From Oceanimonas sp. GK1 (GTDB taxonomy: Bacteria > Pseudomonadota > Gammaproteobacteria > Enterobacterales > Aeromonadaceae), in assembly GCF_000243075.1 (NCBI RefSeq), contig NC_016745.1, forward strand, positions 3,117,001-3,181,000: a stretch of 64,000 nt of DNA. Reading direction: 5' to 3'. Both the position numbers and the translations under genes were made by a program. Within the stretch, counting starts at the first letter, position 1; the number at the start of each line of letters is the position of its first letter. Shown here in pieces: positions 44,509 to 53,383 of this stretch. The notes beneath the pieces are model-generated. The model had not been told where the DNA came from and made no database searches. It saw nothing but the letters and a program-made list of their open reading frames with translations.

Positions 44509-47144
44509 CAGGACGTCTCCCCGGTCAGGGTTTCCAGCAACGCCAGCAGCCGGGGAAGATCCACCGGCTTGGTCAGGTAATCCCGAAAGCCCGCCTGGCG
44601 GGCCTGGTTCAGCTCTTCCGGCATGGCCCTGGCCGAAAGCGCCACCACCGGCACCTGCCGGGTGCGCGGATGCCGGCCCAGCAGCAGGGCGGCTTCCAGC
44701 CCGCTCATGCCAGGTAGGTTAATGTCCATCAGAATAAGACTCGGCGGGCTGGCACAGGCCATTTCAAAGGCCAGCTCCGCCGAGGGCACGCAGGTGAGCT
44801 CAACGCCGTCGAGTGGCTCGAACAGCTCGCTCAGCAGCCGCTGATTGGCCGGGTTGTCTTCCACATACAGCACCGTCCTGCCGGCCCCCTCGGCCGGCGC
44901 CCGGGACGGCAATGCCTCCGTCAGGGCCGCGGGTGCCGGTGTGGCCAGCGGCAGGCAAAACCAGAACTCGCAGCCTTCCCCCGGTACCGTCTCGACGCCA
45001 ATCTCCCCCTGCATCTGCTCGACGATGCGCTTGGTCAGGGCCAGGCCCACGCCGGTGCCCTCGATGGCGCCGTTTTCGGCGCCCAGGCGGTTAAAGGGCT
45101 GGAACAGCTGACTGAGCTTGTCGGCGGCAATGCCCGGGCCCGTGTCCCGTACCGAAATGCGCAACCGCTCCCCCTCGCAGCGACAGCCGATGTGCACCTG
45201 GCCCTGCGGACGATTGTATTTGATGGCATTGGACAGCAGGTTGAGCAGCACCTGCTTGAGCCGGGTGTAATCGGCGGTCACGGCCCCGCACCGGCCCATC
45301 TGGGGCTGCAGCCGAATATGTTGTTGCTGGGCCATGGGCGAGAGAATATCGCAGGCCTCGCGCACCACATCGGCCACCTCAATGGCCTCAAACGACATGT
45401 CGATGCGGCCGGCCTCGATGCGTGCCAGATCCAGTACCTCGTTGATCAGCGTGAGCAGGTGATTGCCGCTTTTATAGATTTGCTCCACCTGCCGGTGCTG
45501 ACGCTCGTCCAGAGGCGTGCGCTGGTTGTTCAGCAGCAACTGGGCAAAGCCCATGATGGCGTTGAGTGGCGTGCGCAGCTCGTGGCTCATGGAGGACAAA
45601 AATTCGGTCTTCGCCCGGCTGGCCCGCTCGGCTTCGTCCCGGGTCTGGCGCAACTGCTCGGTAAAGGCATCCCGCTCGTTGAGCTGGCGATAAAGATTGA
45701 TCAGCAGGGCACAGGTGGAGGTAAAGGGCTCCAGCCAGGCCACCAGCTCCTGACTGTAGTCGTCGCGGCCGTTGGCGATGGCAAACATGCCAATCACTTC
45801 GCCGTCATCGAGAATGGGCACCCCCAGAAAGTTGTGCAGCGGCGGGTGGCCGGGGGGAAAGCCGCCCCGGCGGGGATCTTCGGCCAGGTCGTTACTGAGC
45901 ACGGTTTCCCCCCCGGCGAACACGCGGCCCAGCATGCTGTCCGGATTGGTGAGCAGCATCTCCCCCGCCTGCCATCGCTGCATCAGCTGGCGGGACGCCT
46001 CGCTCCAGGACAAGTCGGTAATGGCATGCACCTTCAGCGCCGGCCCGTTTTCCGCGGGCAGCACTTCGCCGATCAGCGAATAATCACTGCCGGTCAGCGT
46101 ACGCAGGGCGTCCTGCAAAAAGGCCCACAGCCGGTTGCCGGACATCAGCGCGTGGTAGTCGGTCAGCCCCTTGTGCAGCACGCTCAGCAACTGCTGCTGG
46201 CGCGCCACCATTTCCGCTGCCCGGCGCTCGCGCTGCTCGGCGCTGTGCATCTCGCTCAGATCCGTGAGAATACCGATAAACTCGGCATGCTCATGGGGCC
46301 CGCTCTGGTGCACCTGGCCCACCGCCAGATGCACCGGCACCGAGTGTCCGTTCCGGTGCAGCGCCGCCACCCTGCGGCCCTTGCCGATAACCCTGGCCTC
46401 GCCGCCCTCGAGATAGTTGCGAATATAGTGATCGTGATGGGGCGCCCACCGGGCCGGCATCAGCCGGCTGACATTGTGCCCCAGCACCTCGTCGCGCCGG
46501 TAACCGAGCAGGTTGAGGGCATAGTCATTGATTTCCTGAATAAGCCCCCGGCCATCGATACGCACTATGCCCGCCGCCGCCCCCTGGGTAATGGCCTGGT
46601 AGCGGGCCAGCCGGCTGTCGCTCAGGAGTGCCTGCTCATTCAGCATGTGCCGCTTTCTGCGCAGTCGCAGCAGCGCCCGGGCCTGGCCGGCCAGCAGCTC
46701 CAACTGGCGTAGCGCCTCCTCATTCAGGGTACGGGGCTGGCTGTCCAGCACCGCCAGCACGCCCACCACCAGACCGGGCTCCAGGCAAAGGGGCACACCG
46801 GCGTAAAAACGCAGGCCCGGCTCGCCGGTGACCAGGGGATGCTCGGCAAAACGCGGATCCTGGCTGGCATCGGCCACCACCAGCGGCGTACCGTCGGCCA
46901 CCACCCAGTTGCAGAAGGCGGTGTCCCGCGGGCTCTGCTGCACCGCCAGGCCCCAGCGACCACGGCTCCACTGGCGGTCTTCGTCCACCAGCGAAATCAG
47001 CCCCATGGGCATCTTCAGTAACAAACAGGCCAGCTCGACCAGTTGATCGAATTCCGGATCGACCGGGGTGTCGAGCAGATGCAGCCGACGCAGGCTGGCC
47101 AGTCGGGCCGGCTCGTTGGCAGGCAGGGGGGCGGGGCTTTTCAT
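44508..47144 (-). CDS. Hybrid sensor histidine kinase, GAF-PAS-GAF-HisKA-HATPase-REC
   Basis: An 878-residue soluble sensor without membrane helices. Domains in order: GAF (about 15-165), PAS (about 180-310), second GAF (about 330-500), HisKA with SSMSHELRTPLNAIM near residue 530, HATPase with NLLSNAIKYN, DTGPGIA and GTGVGLALTKRIV to about 735, and a receiver with YVEDNPANQ and LILMDINLPGMSG (about 755-870). AGGGA precedes the ATG at 47144; longer versions upstream would read through a perfect hairpin. The following gene encodes the EAL response regulator. Signal identity is unknown; cytoplasmic GAF/PAS input suggests a small molecule or redox cue. Confidence 0.9.
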   Translation of the reverse strand: MKSPAPLPANEPARLASLRRLHLLDTPVDPEFDQLVELACLLLKMPMGLISLVDEDRQWSRGRWGLAVQQSPRDTAFCNWVVADGTPLVVADASQDPRFAEHPLVTGEPGLRFYAGVPLCLEPGLVVGVLAVLDSQPRTLNEEALRQLELLAGQARALLRLRRKRHMLNEQALLSDSRLARYQAITQGAAAGIVRIDGRGLIQEINDYALNLLGYRRDEVLGHNVSRLMPARWAPHHDHYIRNYLEGGEARVIGKGRRVAALHRNGHSVPVHLAVGQVHQSGPHEHAEFIGILTDLSEMHSAEQRERRAAEMVARQQQLLSVLHKGLTDYHALMSGNRLWAFLQDALRTLTGSDYSLIGEVLPAENGPALKVHAITDLSWSEASRQLMQRWQAGEMLLTNPDSMLGRVFAGGETVLSNDLAEDPRRGGFPPGHPPLHNFLGVPILDDGEVIGMFAIANGRDDYSQELVAWLEPFTSTCALLINLYRQLNERDAFTEQLRQTRDEAERASRAKTEFLSSMSHELRTPLNAIMGFAQLLLNNQRTPLDERQHRQVEQIYKSGNHLLTLINEVLDLARIEAGRIDMSFEAIEVADVVREACDILSPMAQQQHIRLQPQMGRCGAVTADYTRLKQVLLNLLSNAIKYNRPQGQVHIGCRCEGERLRISVRDTGPGIAADKLSQLFQPFNRLGAENGAIEGTGVGLALTKRIVEQMQGEIGVETVPGEGCEFWFCLPLATPAPAALTEALPSRAPAEGAGRTVLYVEDNPANQRLLSELFEPLDGVELTCVPSAELAFEMACASPPSLILMDINLPGMSGLEAALLLGRHPRTRQVPVVALSARAMPEELNQARQAGFRDYLTKPVDLPRLLALLETLTGETS

Positions 47145-47165
47145 GATCAACATTCCCTGTTGGCC

Positions 47166-47185
47166 GCACCGGCAGGCGCCGGTGC
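47166..47185. other. Perfect 8-bp hairpin in the leader of the hybrid kinase
   Basis: GCACCGGC (47166-47173) pairs with GCCGGTGC (47178-47185) over AGGC, 22 bases upstream of the kinase start on the minus strand. An A/T-rich TAATAATAC just upstream could be the -10 element. The stem could influence translation or be a chance palindrome in GC-rich DNA. Confidence 0.4.
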
Positions 47186-47230
47186 TGCGTATTATTATCT
47201 TTCTCAACGGCATCTTAACGCTCCCGGAAA

Positions 47231-47253
47231 ACAAAAACGACCCGTCAGGGTCG
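47231..47253 (-). terminator. Intrinsic terminator after cydAB
   Basis: On the minus strand CGACCC (47253-47248) pairs with GGGTCG (47243-47238) over TGAC, followed by TTTTTGTTTT. It closes the cytochrome bd operon 20 bases after the small DUF2474-like gene. Confidence 0.8.
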
Positions 47254-47273
47254 CTTTGTGATCAAGGGGAAGG

Positions 47274-47381
47274 TCAGATGCCCGTGAGCAGCAGCCGAAT
47301 GAGCAGGCCGGCCAGAGTGAGCACCGCCACCCCCGCCAGGTAAAGGCCGGCAAACCACAGCCAGCCTTTTTTACCCGCCAT
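47274..47381 (-). CDS. 35-residue single-helix protein, DUF2474/CydX-like
   Basis: A tiny gene encoding 35 residues: a short basic start (MAGKKGW), one membrane helix (LWFAGLYLAGVAVLTLAGLLI) and a short end. Its ATG shares one base with the cydB stop (TGATG), and a terminator follows. Small proteins in this exact place include CydX in E. coli and DUF2474 in CIO-type operons. The KKGWLWF...AGVAVLTLAGLLIRLLL pattern fits DUF2474 better than CydX, which starts MWYFAWILG. It probably stabilises the oxidase. Confidence 0.8.
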   Translation of the reverse strand: MAGKKGWLWFAGLYLAGVAVLTLAGLLIRLLLTGI

Positions 47382-48376
47382 CAGTAGCCTTCCTCAAAGT
47401 CTTCCACCTTGCCGGAGAAAATGCGGTAGCCCCACAGGGTATAGGCGCAGATCAGCGGCAAAAAGATGAGAATGCCGGGCAGCAGGAACAGCAGGCTGGA
47501 GTCCGGCGCGCTGGCCTGCCACAGGGTCAGCTGGTGGGGGATCAGGTAAGGGAACAGGCTCACCACCAGGCCGCCAAAGCCCAGCAGGAACAGACCGCAG
47601 GCCAGCCAGAAGGGCCGGGTTTCGTGCGGCTCGCCGTCCAGATCCCGGTACAGCAGAAAACCGAGCACCGCACTCAGCAGCGGCAGCGGCGACAGCCACA
47701 GCAAATTGAGGCCGTCAAACCAGCGGGCACTCACCTCCTCGTTGGCCAGCACCATCCACAGGCTGAGTACCAGCAAAATGACCATAATGGCCACCACCAG
47801 CCGGCGGCCAAGCTGGGCGGCCCGGGCCAGCACGGGATCCCGGCTTTTCAGCACCAGGTAGCAACAGGCCAGCAGGGCATAGGCCACCATCAGCGAAAAC
47901 CCGGTGAAGATGCTGAACGGGCTGAGCCAGGCCAGGGCGCCCAGCTCACCGGGACCGGCCTCCACCCCCTGCACCACGGCACCGAGAATGGCGCCCTGAC
48001 AAAAGGTGGCCACGGTGGAGCCAAGCCAGAACGACTTGTCCCACCAGGGCTTGGAGCGGTGCGACTTGAAGCGGTATTCAAAGGCCACGCCGCGGAAAAT
48101 CAGCCCGATCAGCATAATGATGATGGGCGTATACAGGGTGGACAGAATGCCGGCGTAGGCGGCGGGAAAGGCCGCAAACAGCACCACGCCGCCAAACACC
48201 AGCCAGGTTTCGTTGCCGTCCCACACATGGGAGATGGAGCGCATCATGTGATCCCGCTCGCCTTCGCTTTGAAACCAGGGATACAGAATGCCGAGGCCGA
48301 GGTCAAAGCCGTCCAGCACCACGTACATCAGCACCGCAAAGCCCAGCAGCAAATAATAAAACAGCGCCAGATCCAT
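47381..48376 (-). CDS. cydB: Cytochrome bd (CIO-type) ubiquinol oxidase subunit II
   Basis: CydB is the second core subunit of the bd-type quinol oxidase in the inner membrane. The 331-residue protein has about eight to nine helices, with the N-terminal VVLDGFDLGLGILYPW motif and WDGNETWLVFGG near residue 58 typical of CydB/CioB. I start it at the ATG one base after the cydA stop rather than six codons earlier inside cydA. The length is nearer to CioB (about 335) than to E. coli CydB (379). The stop overlaps the small DUF2474-like gene. Confidence 0.94.
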   Translation of the reverse strand: MDLALFYYLLLGFAVLMYVVLDGFDLGLGILYPWFQSEGERDHMMRSISHVWDGNETWLVFGGVVLFAAFPAAYAGILSTLYTPIIIMLIGLIFRGVAFEYRFKSHRSKPWWDKSFWLGSTVATFCQGAILGAVVQGVEAGPGELGALAWLSPFSIFTGFSLMVAYALLACCYLVLKSRDPVLARAAQLGRRLVVAIMVILLVLSLWMVLANEEVSARWFDGLNLLWLSPLPLLSAVLGFLLYRDLDGEPHETRPFWLACGLFLLGFGGLVVSLFPYLIPHQLTLWQASAPDSSLLFLLPGILIFLPLICAYTLWGYRIFSGKVEDFEEGY

Positions 48377-48377
48377 C

Positions 48378-49784
48378 TCAGTTCTCCACCACATCGTGTT
48401 GCAGTTTTTTCACCCAGGCCAGGGCGAAGCCGGGGGCCTGAATGCCGATCATGTGCTGCTCCAGCCGGGCCATGTCCGGCGGCCCCTTGCGCACCAGTTT
48501 GGCCATAAAGTAGAGGTACACGCAAAACAGCAGGCTGTAGGTGAGCACGAACAGGGTGAGCGAGAACAACACCCGCTCCGCCGGCAACGGCGACACCACC
48601 TCCATGGTGCGCACCAGGCCATGCACCAGCCAGGGCTGGCGGCCCACCTCGGCCACGTACCAGCCGGCCAGGGTGGACACCACCCCCGAGGGGATCATCA
48701 GCATCATCAGCCACTGAAAGGGCTTGCTCTCAAACTGACCGTGCTTTCTGCGCAGCCACAGTCCCCACAGGGCGGCGCCGATCATCAGCACCCCCAGCCC
48801 CACCATGATGCGGAAGGAATAAAACACCAGCGGCACATGGGGGCGGTCTTCCGCGGGCACCGACTTCAGGCCCTGCAGTTCGCCGTCCAGCTCGTGGGTG
48901 AGGATCAGTGAAGCCAGCTTGGGAATTTTAATCTCGAAACGGTTGGTCTCGGCCTCCATGTCGGGCACCGCAAACAGCAGCAGCGGCGCGCCACTTTCCT
49001 GCTCGGGCCAGATCCCTTCCATCGCCGCCACCTTGATGGGCTGGTGCTCTTTCACGTTGAGGCCGTGAAAGTCGCCGACAATGGCCTGCAGCGGGGCCAG
49101 CAGCAGCGCCGCCCACAGCGCCATGGACAGGCCCTTGCGACCAAAGGCCATCTCGCGCTTTTTATACAGATACCAGGCGCTGATACCCCCGATCACAAAG
49201 GTGGCGCTGAGCATGGCCGCCAGCAGCATGTGCACCAGCCGGTAGGGCATGGACGGGTTGAAGATCACCTCCATCCAGCTGGCCACCTCGAAGCGACCGT
49301 CCACCAGCTCATACCCCGCCGGGGTCTGCATCCAGGAGTTGGCGACGATAATCCAGAACGCCGAAATCCAGGTGCCGACCGCCACCACACAGGTGGAGAA
49401 AAAGTGCAGTTTTTCCCCTACCCGCTGCCAGCCGAACAGCATGACGCCCAGAAAGCCCGCCTCCAGAAAGAAGGCGGTCAGCACCTCGTAGGCCATCAGC
49501 GGCCCGAGCACGGCGCCGGTGATTTCGGAGAAGCGGGAGAAGTTGGTGCCGAACTCGTAGGACAGCACGATGCCGCTCACCACCCCCATGCCAAAGGTAA
49601 TGGCAAAGGGCTTGATCCAGAACTTGGCCAGCTGAAAATACACCGGATTGCGGGTTTTCAGCCAGAGCCCTTCCCAGATGGCAATGGCGGTGGCCAAGCC
49701 GATGGTGATGGCCGGAAAGATAATGTGAAAACTGACGGTAAAGGCGAACTGTATTCGCGATAAAATGGCGGCATCAAGCTCCAT
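48378..49784 (-). CDS. cydA: Cytochrome bd (CIO-type) ubiquinol oxidase subunit I
   Basis: CydA carries the three haems and the quinol site of a bd oxidase, a high-affinity terminal oxidase that makes no use of a proton pump. The 468-residue length and short Q-loop (the segment around residues 250-320) point to the cyanide-insensitive CIO/short-loop class rather than E. coli CydA (522). His20 (SFHIIFP) and the His in YRLVHMLLAA near 187 are the expected haem ligands; the Met of SFRIMVGLG and GWYVAEVGRQPW are also conserved. AAGGAGG seven bases upstream overlaps the stop of a 32-residue ORF. An FNR-like box lies further upstream. Confidence 0.95.
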   Translation of the reverse strand: MELDAAILSRIQFAFTVSFHIIFPAITIGLATAIAIWEGLWLKTRNPVYFQLAKFWIKPFAITFGMGVVSGIVLSYEFGTNFSRFSEITGAVLGPLMAYEVLTAFFLEAGFLGVMLFGWQRVGEKLHFFSTCVVAVGTWISAFWIIVANSWMQTPAGYELVDGRFEVASWMEVIFNPSMPYRLVHMLLAAMLSATFVIGGISAWYLYKKREMAFGRKGLSMALWAALLLAPLQAIVGDFHGLNVKEHQPIKVAAMEGIWPEQESGAPLLLFAVPDMEAETNRFEIKIPKLASLILTHELDGELQGLKSVPAEDRPHVPLVFYSFRIMVGLGVLMIGAALWGLWLRRKHGQFESKPFQWLMMLMIPSGVVSTLAGWYVAEVGRQPWLVHGLVRTMEVVSPLPAERVLFSLTLFVLTYSLLFCVYLYFMAKLVRKGPPDMARLEQHMIGIQAPGFALAWVKKLQHDVVEN

Positions 49785-49793
49785 GGGTCCTCC

Positions 49794-49892
49794 TTAGCGG
49801 GCCAGCTGGCGGCGAACCAGTGCCGGCAGCCCCGCCATCAGAAGAACAACCAGGATTGCGGAAAATTCCATCAACAGCGTGATCAGGTTCAT
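49794..49892 (-). CDS. Putative 32-residue membrane peptide before cydA
   Basis: An ORF of 32 residues starting MNLITLLMEFSAILVVLLMAG and ending VRRQLAR. It has one hydrophobic helix and a basic end, as expected for a small inner-membrane protein. Its TAA is part of the cydA ribosome binding site (TAAGGAGG), so translation would be coupled. The ribosome binding site before its own ATG is weak (GAGTGAG about ten bases upstream). It could be a new accessory subunit, a leader peptide controlling cydA, or a chance ORF. Confidence 0.5.
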   Translation of the reverse strand: MNLITLLMEFSAILVVLLMAGLPALVRRQLAR

Positions 49893-49971
49893 TATTGTTT
49901 TGCTCACTCGTTAGTCTGGTGACCAGGTAACTGCATTAAGCGTGCCAGCCTTTTGAAAACCCCGTACCGCC

Positions 49972-49985
49972 TTGCTCTGGATCAA
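49972..49985. promoter_or_regulatory. FNR/Anr-like box
   Basis: TTGCTCTGGATCAA matches the FNR consensus TTGAT-N4-ATCAA at all but one position. It lies in the 186-base region between the cyd genes (minus strand) and the 7TM kinase (plus strand). Oxygen control of a bd oxidase by FNR-type regulators is well established, so the context supports the match. Confidence 0.6.
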
Positions 49986-50078
49986 TCAAACCGCAAAAAC
50001 TTGTGTTCACCGACAACAGGGTTTACAGTTTTTTCGCCTCCAACTGTCAACGTCATTTACATCCGGACACGCCGCGTT

Positions 50079-51947
50079 ATGCCCCTGGAACTCGCCTTTG
50101 AACTGATGATGATGCTCACCAGCGGCTGCGCCCTGCTGGTGTCGGCCTGGCTGTTCTGGCGCGCCCGCAACCGGCGCAGCATGAAGGCGCTGGCGGGCTT
50201 TGGCGTGATGATGGCGCTGTGGTGCGCCGGCCATGTGGCGGTGTTTTACGGCTGGCACGATCTCGGCATGGCGCTGATCCTGGCCAACCCGCTGATGCCC
50301 ACCTTTTTTCTCGACTTTGCCATTGGCTTTGTCAACCAGGGGCCAAGCCAGCGCCCCTGGTTGAGCCGGCTGGCCCGCTATCGCGGTTTGCTCTATGGCG
50401 CCGCCGTGCTGGTCAGTCTGGTCACCCTGTGGCGAGGCGGTGGCGACATCATCGCCTTTGGCCCCTTTGAGCACTATTTCGTGTTTCGCGGCAGCGGCTG
50501 GTTCAACATCGGCTACACCATTTTCATCGGCGTGCTGGCCCACGCCCTGCTGCTGTGGGGCTTTGTGCGCCAGCAAGGCAACCGCCGCCGCTCCATCGCC
50601 GCCATGTTTGCCGCCGGTGCCTGGGGGCTGTGGCTGGCCACCAGCTTTATTTTTCCGTCGCTGGGGCTGCTGTGGTATCCCTGGCCCATGCTGCTGCTGC
50701 CCAGCTACGTGCTGCTGCTGGTGTATGGTGTGGTGCGCTACCAGATGCTGGAGGTTAACGCCTGGGCCAACCGGGCGCTGCTGTGGATTTTAATGACCGG
50801 CCTGCTGCTGGGGCTGATGGCGCTGTTCAGCGCCATGGCCGGGCGCCTGGGGATGCAGGCCCTGGCCGCCGTGCCCCAGTGGCAGCTATGGCTGTATTCG
50901 CTGTTGCTGCTGATGCTGGCCCTGGCCCTGTACCAGCCGGTCAGCAAGCTGGTGGAGCGGCTGATCTACCCGGGCAGCCGGCTCGATGAGCAACTGCTCG
51001 AGACCTGGCTGGCACAACTGCGGGATGCCGACGGCTGGAATTCCCTGGCCGGGACCGCCCAGCAGTTGCTGGCCCGGCAGATGGGCCAGCCGGTCACGGT
51101 GCGCCTGCTAACCCGGCCGCCCTATTTCGAGCCCGGTACCGGGCTCGAGCTGTGGTGCCTGCAACTGGCCAACGGCTGGCAATTCCGGCTCAAGGGGTTT
51201 GACGATGTCACCCCCGGCATGCGGCTGACCGCCGAGGTGTTCGGCTCTCTGCTGGCCACCCGCTGCGGCCTGCTGGAGCGTTCGCTGCAACTGGCCGAGG
51301 CGGAGCGCAAGCGGGTGTCGGAGCAGCACCTGGTAGAGCTGGGCGGGCTGTCGGCAGCCATGGCCCATGAGCTGCGCAACCCGCTCAATATCATTTCCAT
51401 GGCCACCGCCGGGCTGGACGCGGATCGCAAGGCCATGATCCAGGGGCAGCTCAAGCGGGCCGATCGGCTGATCGTCGACATGCTGGCCTACTCCGGCCAG
51501 TTGCAGATTCAGCCGCGCACCCTGCCCCTGGCGCCCCTGCTGGACAGCCTGCGCCCCCAGTTCGACTGGCAAGGGGTGCAGTTTGATTACGCCCTGCCGC
51601 CAGACTACCGGCTGTATGCGGATCCGTACCGGCTGCAACAGGTGCTCATTAATCTTGTCGACAACGCCCTGTCGTTTGTGCGCAACCAGGCAGACGGTCA
51701 ACTGAAGCTGGAAGCCACCGCCACTCCCGGGGTGCTGTGGCTGCACAACAACGGTCCGGCCATCGAGGCCGACCTGCAGGCCCGGCTGTTCCGGCCGTTC
51801 GTGACCCAGCGCCAGGGCGGCAGCGGCCTGGGACTGGCCATTGTCCAGCGCATTATGGAGGCCCACGGCGGCCATGTTCGCCACCGCAACGACGCCGGCT
51901 GGCCGGTGACCTTTGAGCTTTATTTTCCCGAGGAGTCCACATCATGA
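50079..51947 (+). CDS. Membrane sensor histidine kinase with 7TM-type N-terminus
   Basis: A 622-residue kinase. About eight hydrophobic helices (residues 1 to about 290) form a 7TM-like sensor. A non-catalytic linker, possibly GAF-like (about 310-425), leads to HisKA with MAHELRNPLNIIS (His near 430). HATPase motifs follow: NLVDNALSFV near 530, GSGLGLAIVQRIM near 590. The ATG at 50079 is preceded by no strong ribosome site; a much longer upstream frame is not credible. Its end overlaps the sigma-54 response regulator by ATGA. It resembles PrsK-type kinases in layout. Divergent from cydA, it might sense respiratory state, which is only a suggestion. Confidence 0.85.
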   Translation: MPLELAFELMMMLTSGCALLVSAWLFWRARNRRSMKALAGFGVMMALWCAGHVAVFYGWHDLGMALILANPLMPTFFLDFAIGFVNQGPSQRPWLSRLARYRGLLYGAAVLVSLVTLWRGGGDIIAFGPFEHYFVFRGSGWFNIGYTIFIGVLAHALLLWGFVRQQGNRRRSIAAMFAAGAWGLWLATSFIFPSLGLLWYPWPMLLLPSYVLLLVYGVVRYQMLEVNAWANRALLWILMTGLLLGLMALFSAMAGRLGMQALAAVPQWQLWLYSLLLLMLALALYQPVSKLVERLIYPGSRLDEQLLETWLAQLRDADGWNSLAGTAQQLLARQMGQPVTVRLLTRPPYFEPGTGLELWCLQLANGWQFRLKGFDDVTPGMRLTAEVFGSLLATRCGLLERSLQLAEAERKRVSEQHLVELGGLSAAMAHELRNPLNIISMATAGLDADRKAMIQGQLKRADRLIVDMLAYSGQLQIQPRTLPLAPLLDSLRPQFDWQGVQFDYALPPDYRLYADPYRLQQVLINLVDNALSFVRNQADGQLKLEATATPGVLWLHNNGPAIEADLQARLFRPFVTQRQGGSGLGLAIVQRIMEAHGGHVRHRNDAGWPVTFELYFPEESTS

Positions 51948-53308
51948 CCCAGGCCCGCATCGTCGTCATCGACGACGAGCCCGCCTTTCGCACCCTGAGC
52001 GCCCAGTGGCTGCAGGCCGAAGGCTACGAGGTGCACACCGGCGCCGATCTCGAGGCATTGCGCGACCTGCTGACGCGGGTAGACGCGGATCTGATCCTGC
52101 TGGATCTGTCGCTGCCGCCCCGCTTCGATCCCCATCACACCCTGAGTGCCCTGTCCGAATTCACGGATCGGCCGGTGATCATCCTCACCGGCCACGGCGA
52201 GCGGGAGCTGGCCCTGGAAGCCCTGCGTCAGGGTGCCTGGGATCTGCTGGCCAAGCCGATGGATCCGGATCTGCTGGCGGTGGTGATCCGCCGGGCCATT
52301 ACCAAGCACCAGCTGGTGCGCGAGCTCAACAGCCTGAAAACCCGCATCAGCCGGCAAAGCCCCATCACCACCCTGATCGGGGCCTCGCCCGCCATGAACA
52401 CCATTCGCGCCCTGGTCAGCCGCATTGCCCCCACCGACGTCCGGGTGCTGGTGACCGGCCCGTCCGGCACCGGCAAGGAAGTGATTTCCCGCGCCATTCA
52501 CGATCTCAGCGCCAGGGCCAGGGGGCCCTTTATTTCGGTGCATTGCGGTGCCATTCCCGCCGAGCTGCTGGAAAGCGAGCTGTTCGGCCACACCAAAGGC
52601 GCCTTTACCGGGGCGGATCGCAACAAGGACGGACTGCTCAAGCTGGCCGACGGCGGCACCCTGTTTCTGGATGAAATCGGCGACATGCCAGCGGCCATGC
52701 AGGTCAAGCTGCTCAGGGTATTGCAGGAGGGCAGCTTTTATCCGGTGGGCGGACGGGAGTTGGAAACCATTAACGTACGGGTGATCTCGGCCACCAACGC
52801 CAGCCTGCCCGACAAGGTGGCCAGCGGCGAATTCCGGGAGGATCTGTTCTACCGCATCAAGGGAGTGACCATTGAAACCCAGCCGCTGGATCAGCGTCCG
52901 GAAGACATTCCTTTACTCATCAGCCACTTTCTGGAATTGCAGGCGCAAGGCAGCGGCCAGCCGCCGCTGCATCCGGACGCCGCCGCCTTTCAGTGGTTTA
53001 TAGAGCGGCGCTGGCCGGGCAATGTGCGCGAGCTGAAAAGCACCCTCGACAGCGTGGCCGCCATCGCCCAGGGCGGCCTGATCACCCTGGACGACATCGC
53101 CCTGCTCTATCCCGAGGCCAGAGACAGCAGCCCGGCCATGCCCTCACCAGGTGGCGATACCCTGGAGGCTCAGGTGCGGGCGCTGGAGATTTCCCTGATT
53201 ACCGAGGCCCTGGCCCGCCACGGCAACAACCGCACCCATGCCGCCCAGGCCCTGGGCTTGTCACGCCAGGGTCTGCTGAAAAAAATCGAGCGTTACGGGC
53301 TGTCATGA
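51944..53308 (+). CDS. Sigma-54-dependent response regulator (NtrC family)
   Basis: A 454-residue regulator with a receiver (about 5-120, [18 protein letters not shown]), an AAA+ domain (about 140-365) and a C-terminal Fis-type helix-turn-helix (about 415-452, [20 protein letters not shown]). The AAA+ part keeps Walker [15 protein letters not shown] for contact with sigma-54, and FLDEIGDMP. It should therefore activate sigma-54 promoters when phosphorylated by the overlapping kinase. No clear -24/-12 promoter was recognised in this window, so its targets are unknown. Confidence 0.92.
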   Translation: MTQARIVVIDDEPAFRTLSAQWLQAEGYEVHTGADLEALRDLLTRVDADLILLDLSLPPRFDPHHTLSALSEFTDRPVIILTGHGERELALEALRQGAWDLLAKPMDPDLLAVVIRRAITKHQLVRELNSLKTRISRQSPITTLIGASPAMNTIRALVSRIAPTDVRVLVTGPSGTGKEVISRAIHDLSARARGPFISVHCGAIPAELLESELFGHTKGAFTGADRNKDGLLKLADGGTLFLDEIGDMPAAMQVKLLRVLQEGSFYPVGGRELETINVRVISATNASLPDKVASGEFREDLFYRIKGVTIETQPLDQRPEDIPLLISHFLELQAQGSGQPPLHPDAAAFQWFIERRWPGNVRELKSTLDSVAAIAQGGLITLDDIALLYPEARDSSPAMPSPGGDTLEAQVRALEISLITEALARHGNNRTHAAQALGLSRQGLLKKIERYGLS

Positions 53309-53335
53309 CCGGCGCCGGCCGGCGCTGTGCGCACA

Positions 53336-53358
53336 AAAATGCCGGCTCAAGAGCCGGC
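53336..53358 (-). terminator. Terminator after the M48 protease gene
   Basis: GCCGGCTC (53341-53348) and GAGCCGGC (53351-53358) form a perfect stem; on the minus strand it is followed by ATTTTTG. It ends the M48 gene and may also act on the converging regulator transcript. Confidence 0.7.
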
Positions 53359-53383
53359 AAAAAACCAACAAGGAAGAATACGG

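Noticed and set aside
42985-46712. Open frames of over 500 codons opposite the EAL regulator and the hybrid kinase
   Set aside because: Both are shadow frames of intact, motif-bearing genes; low-complexity composition and no plausible starts.
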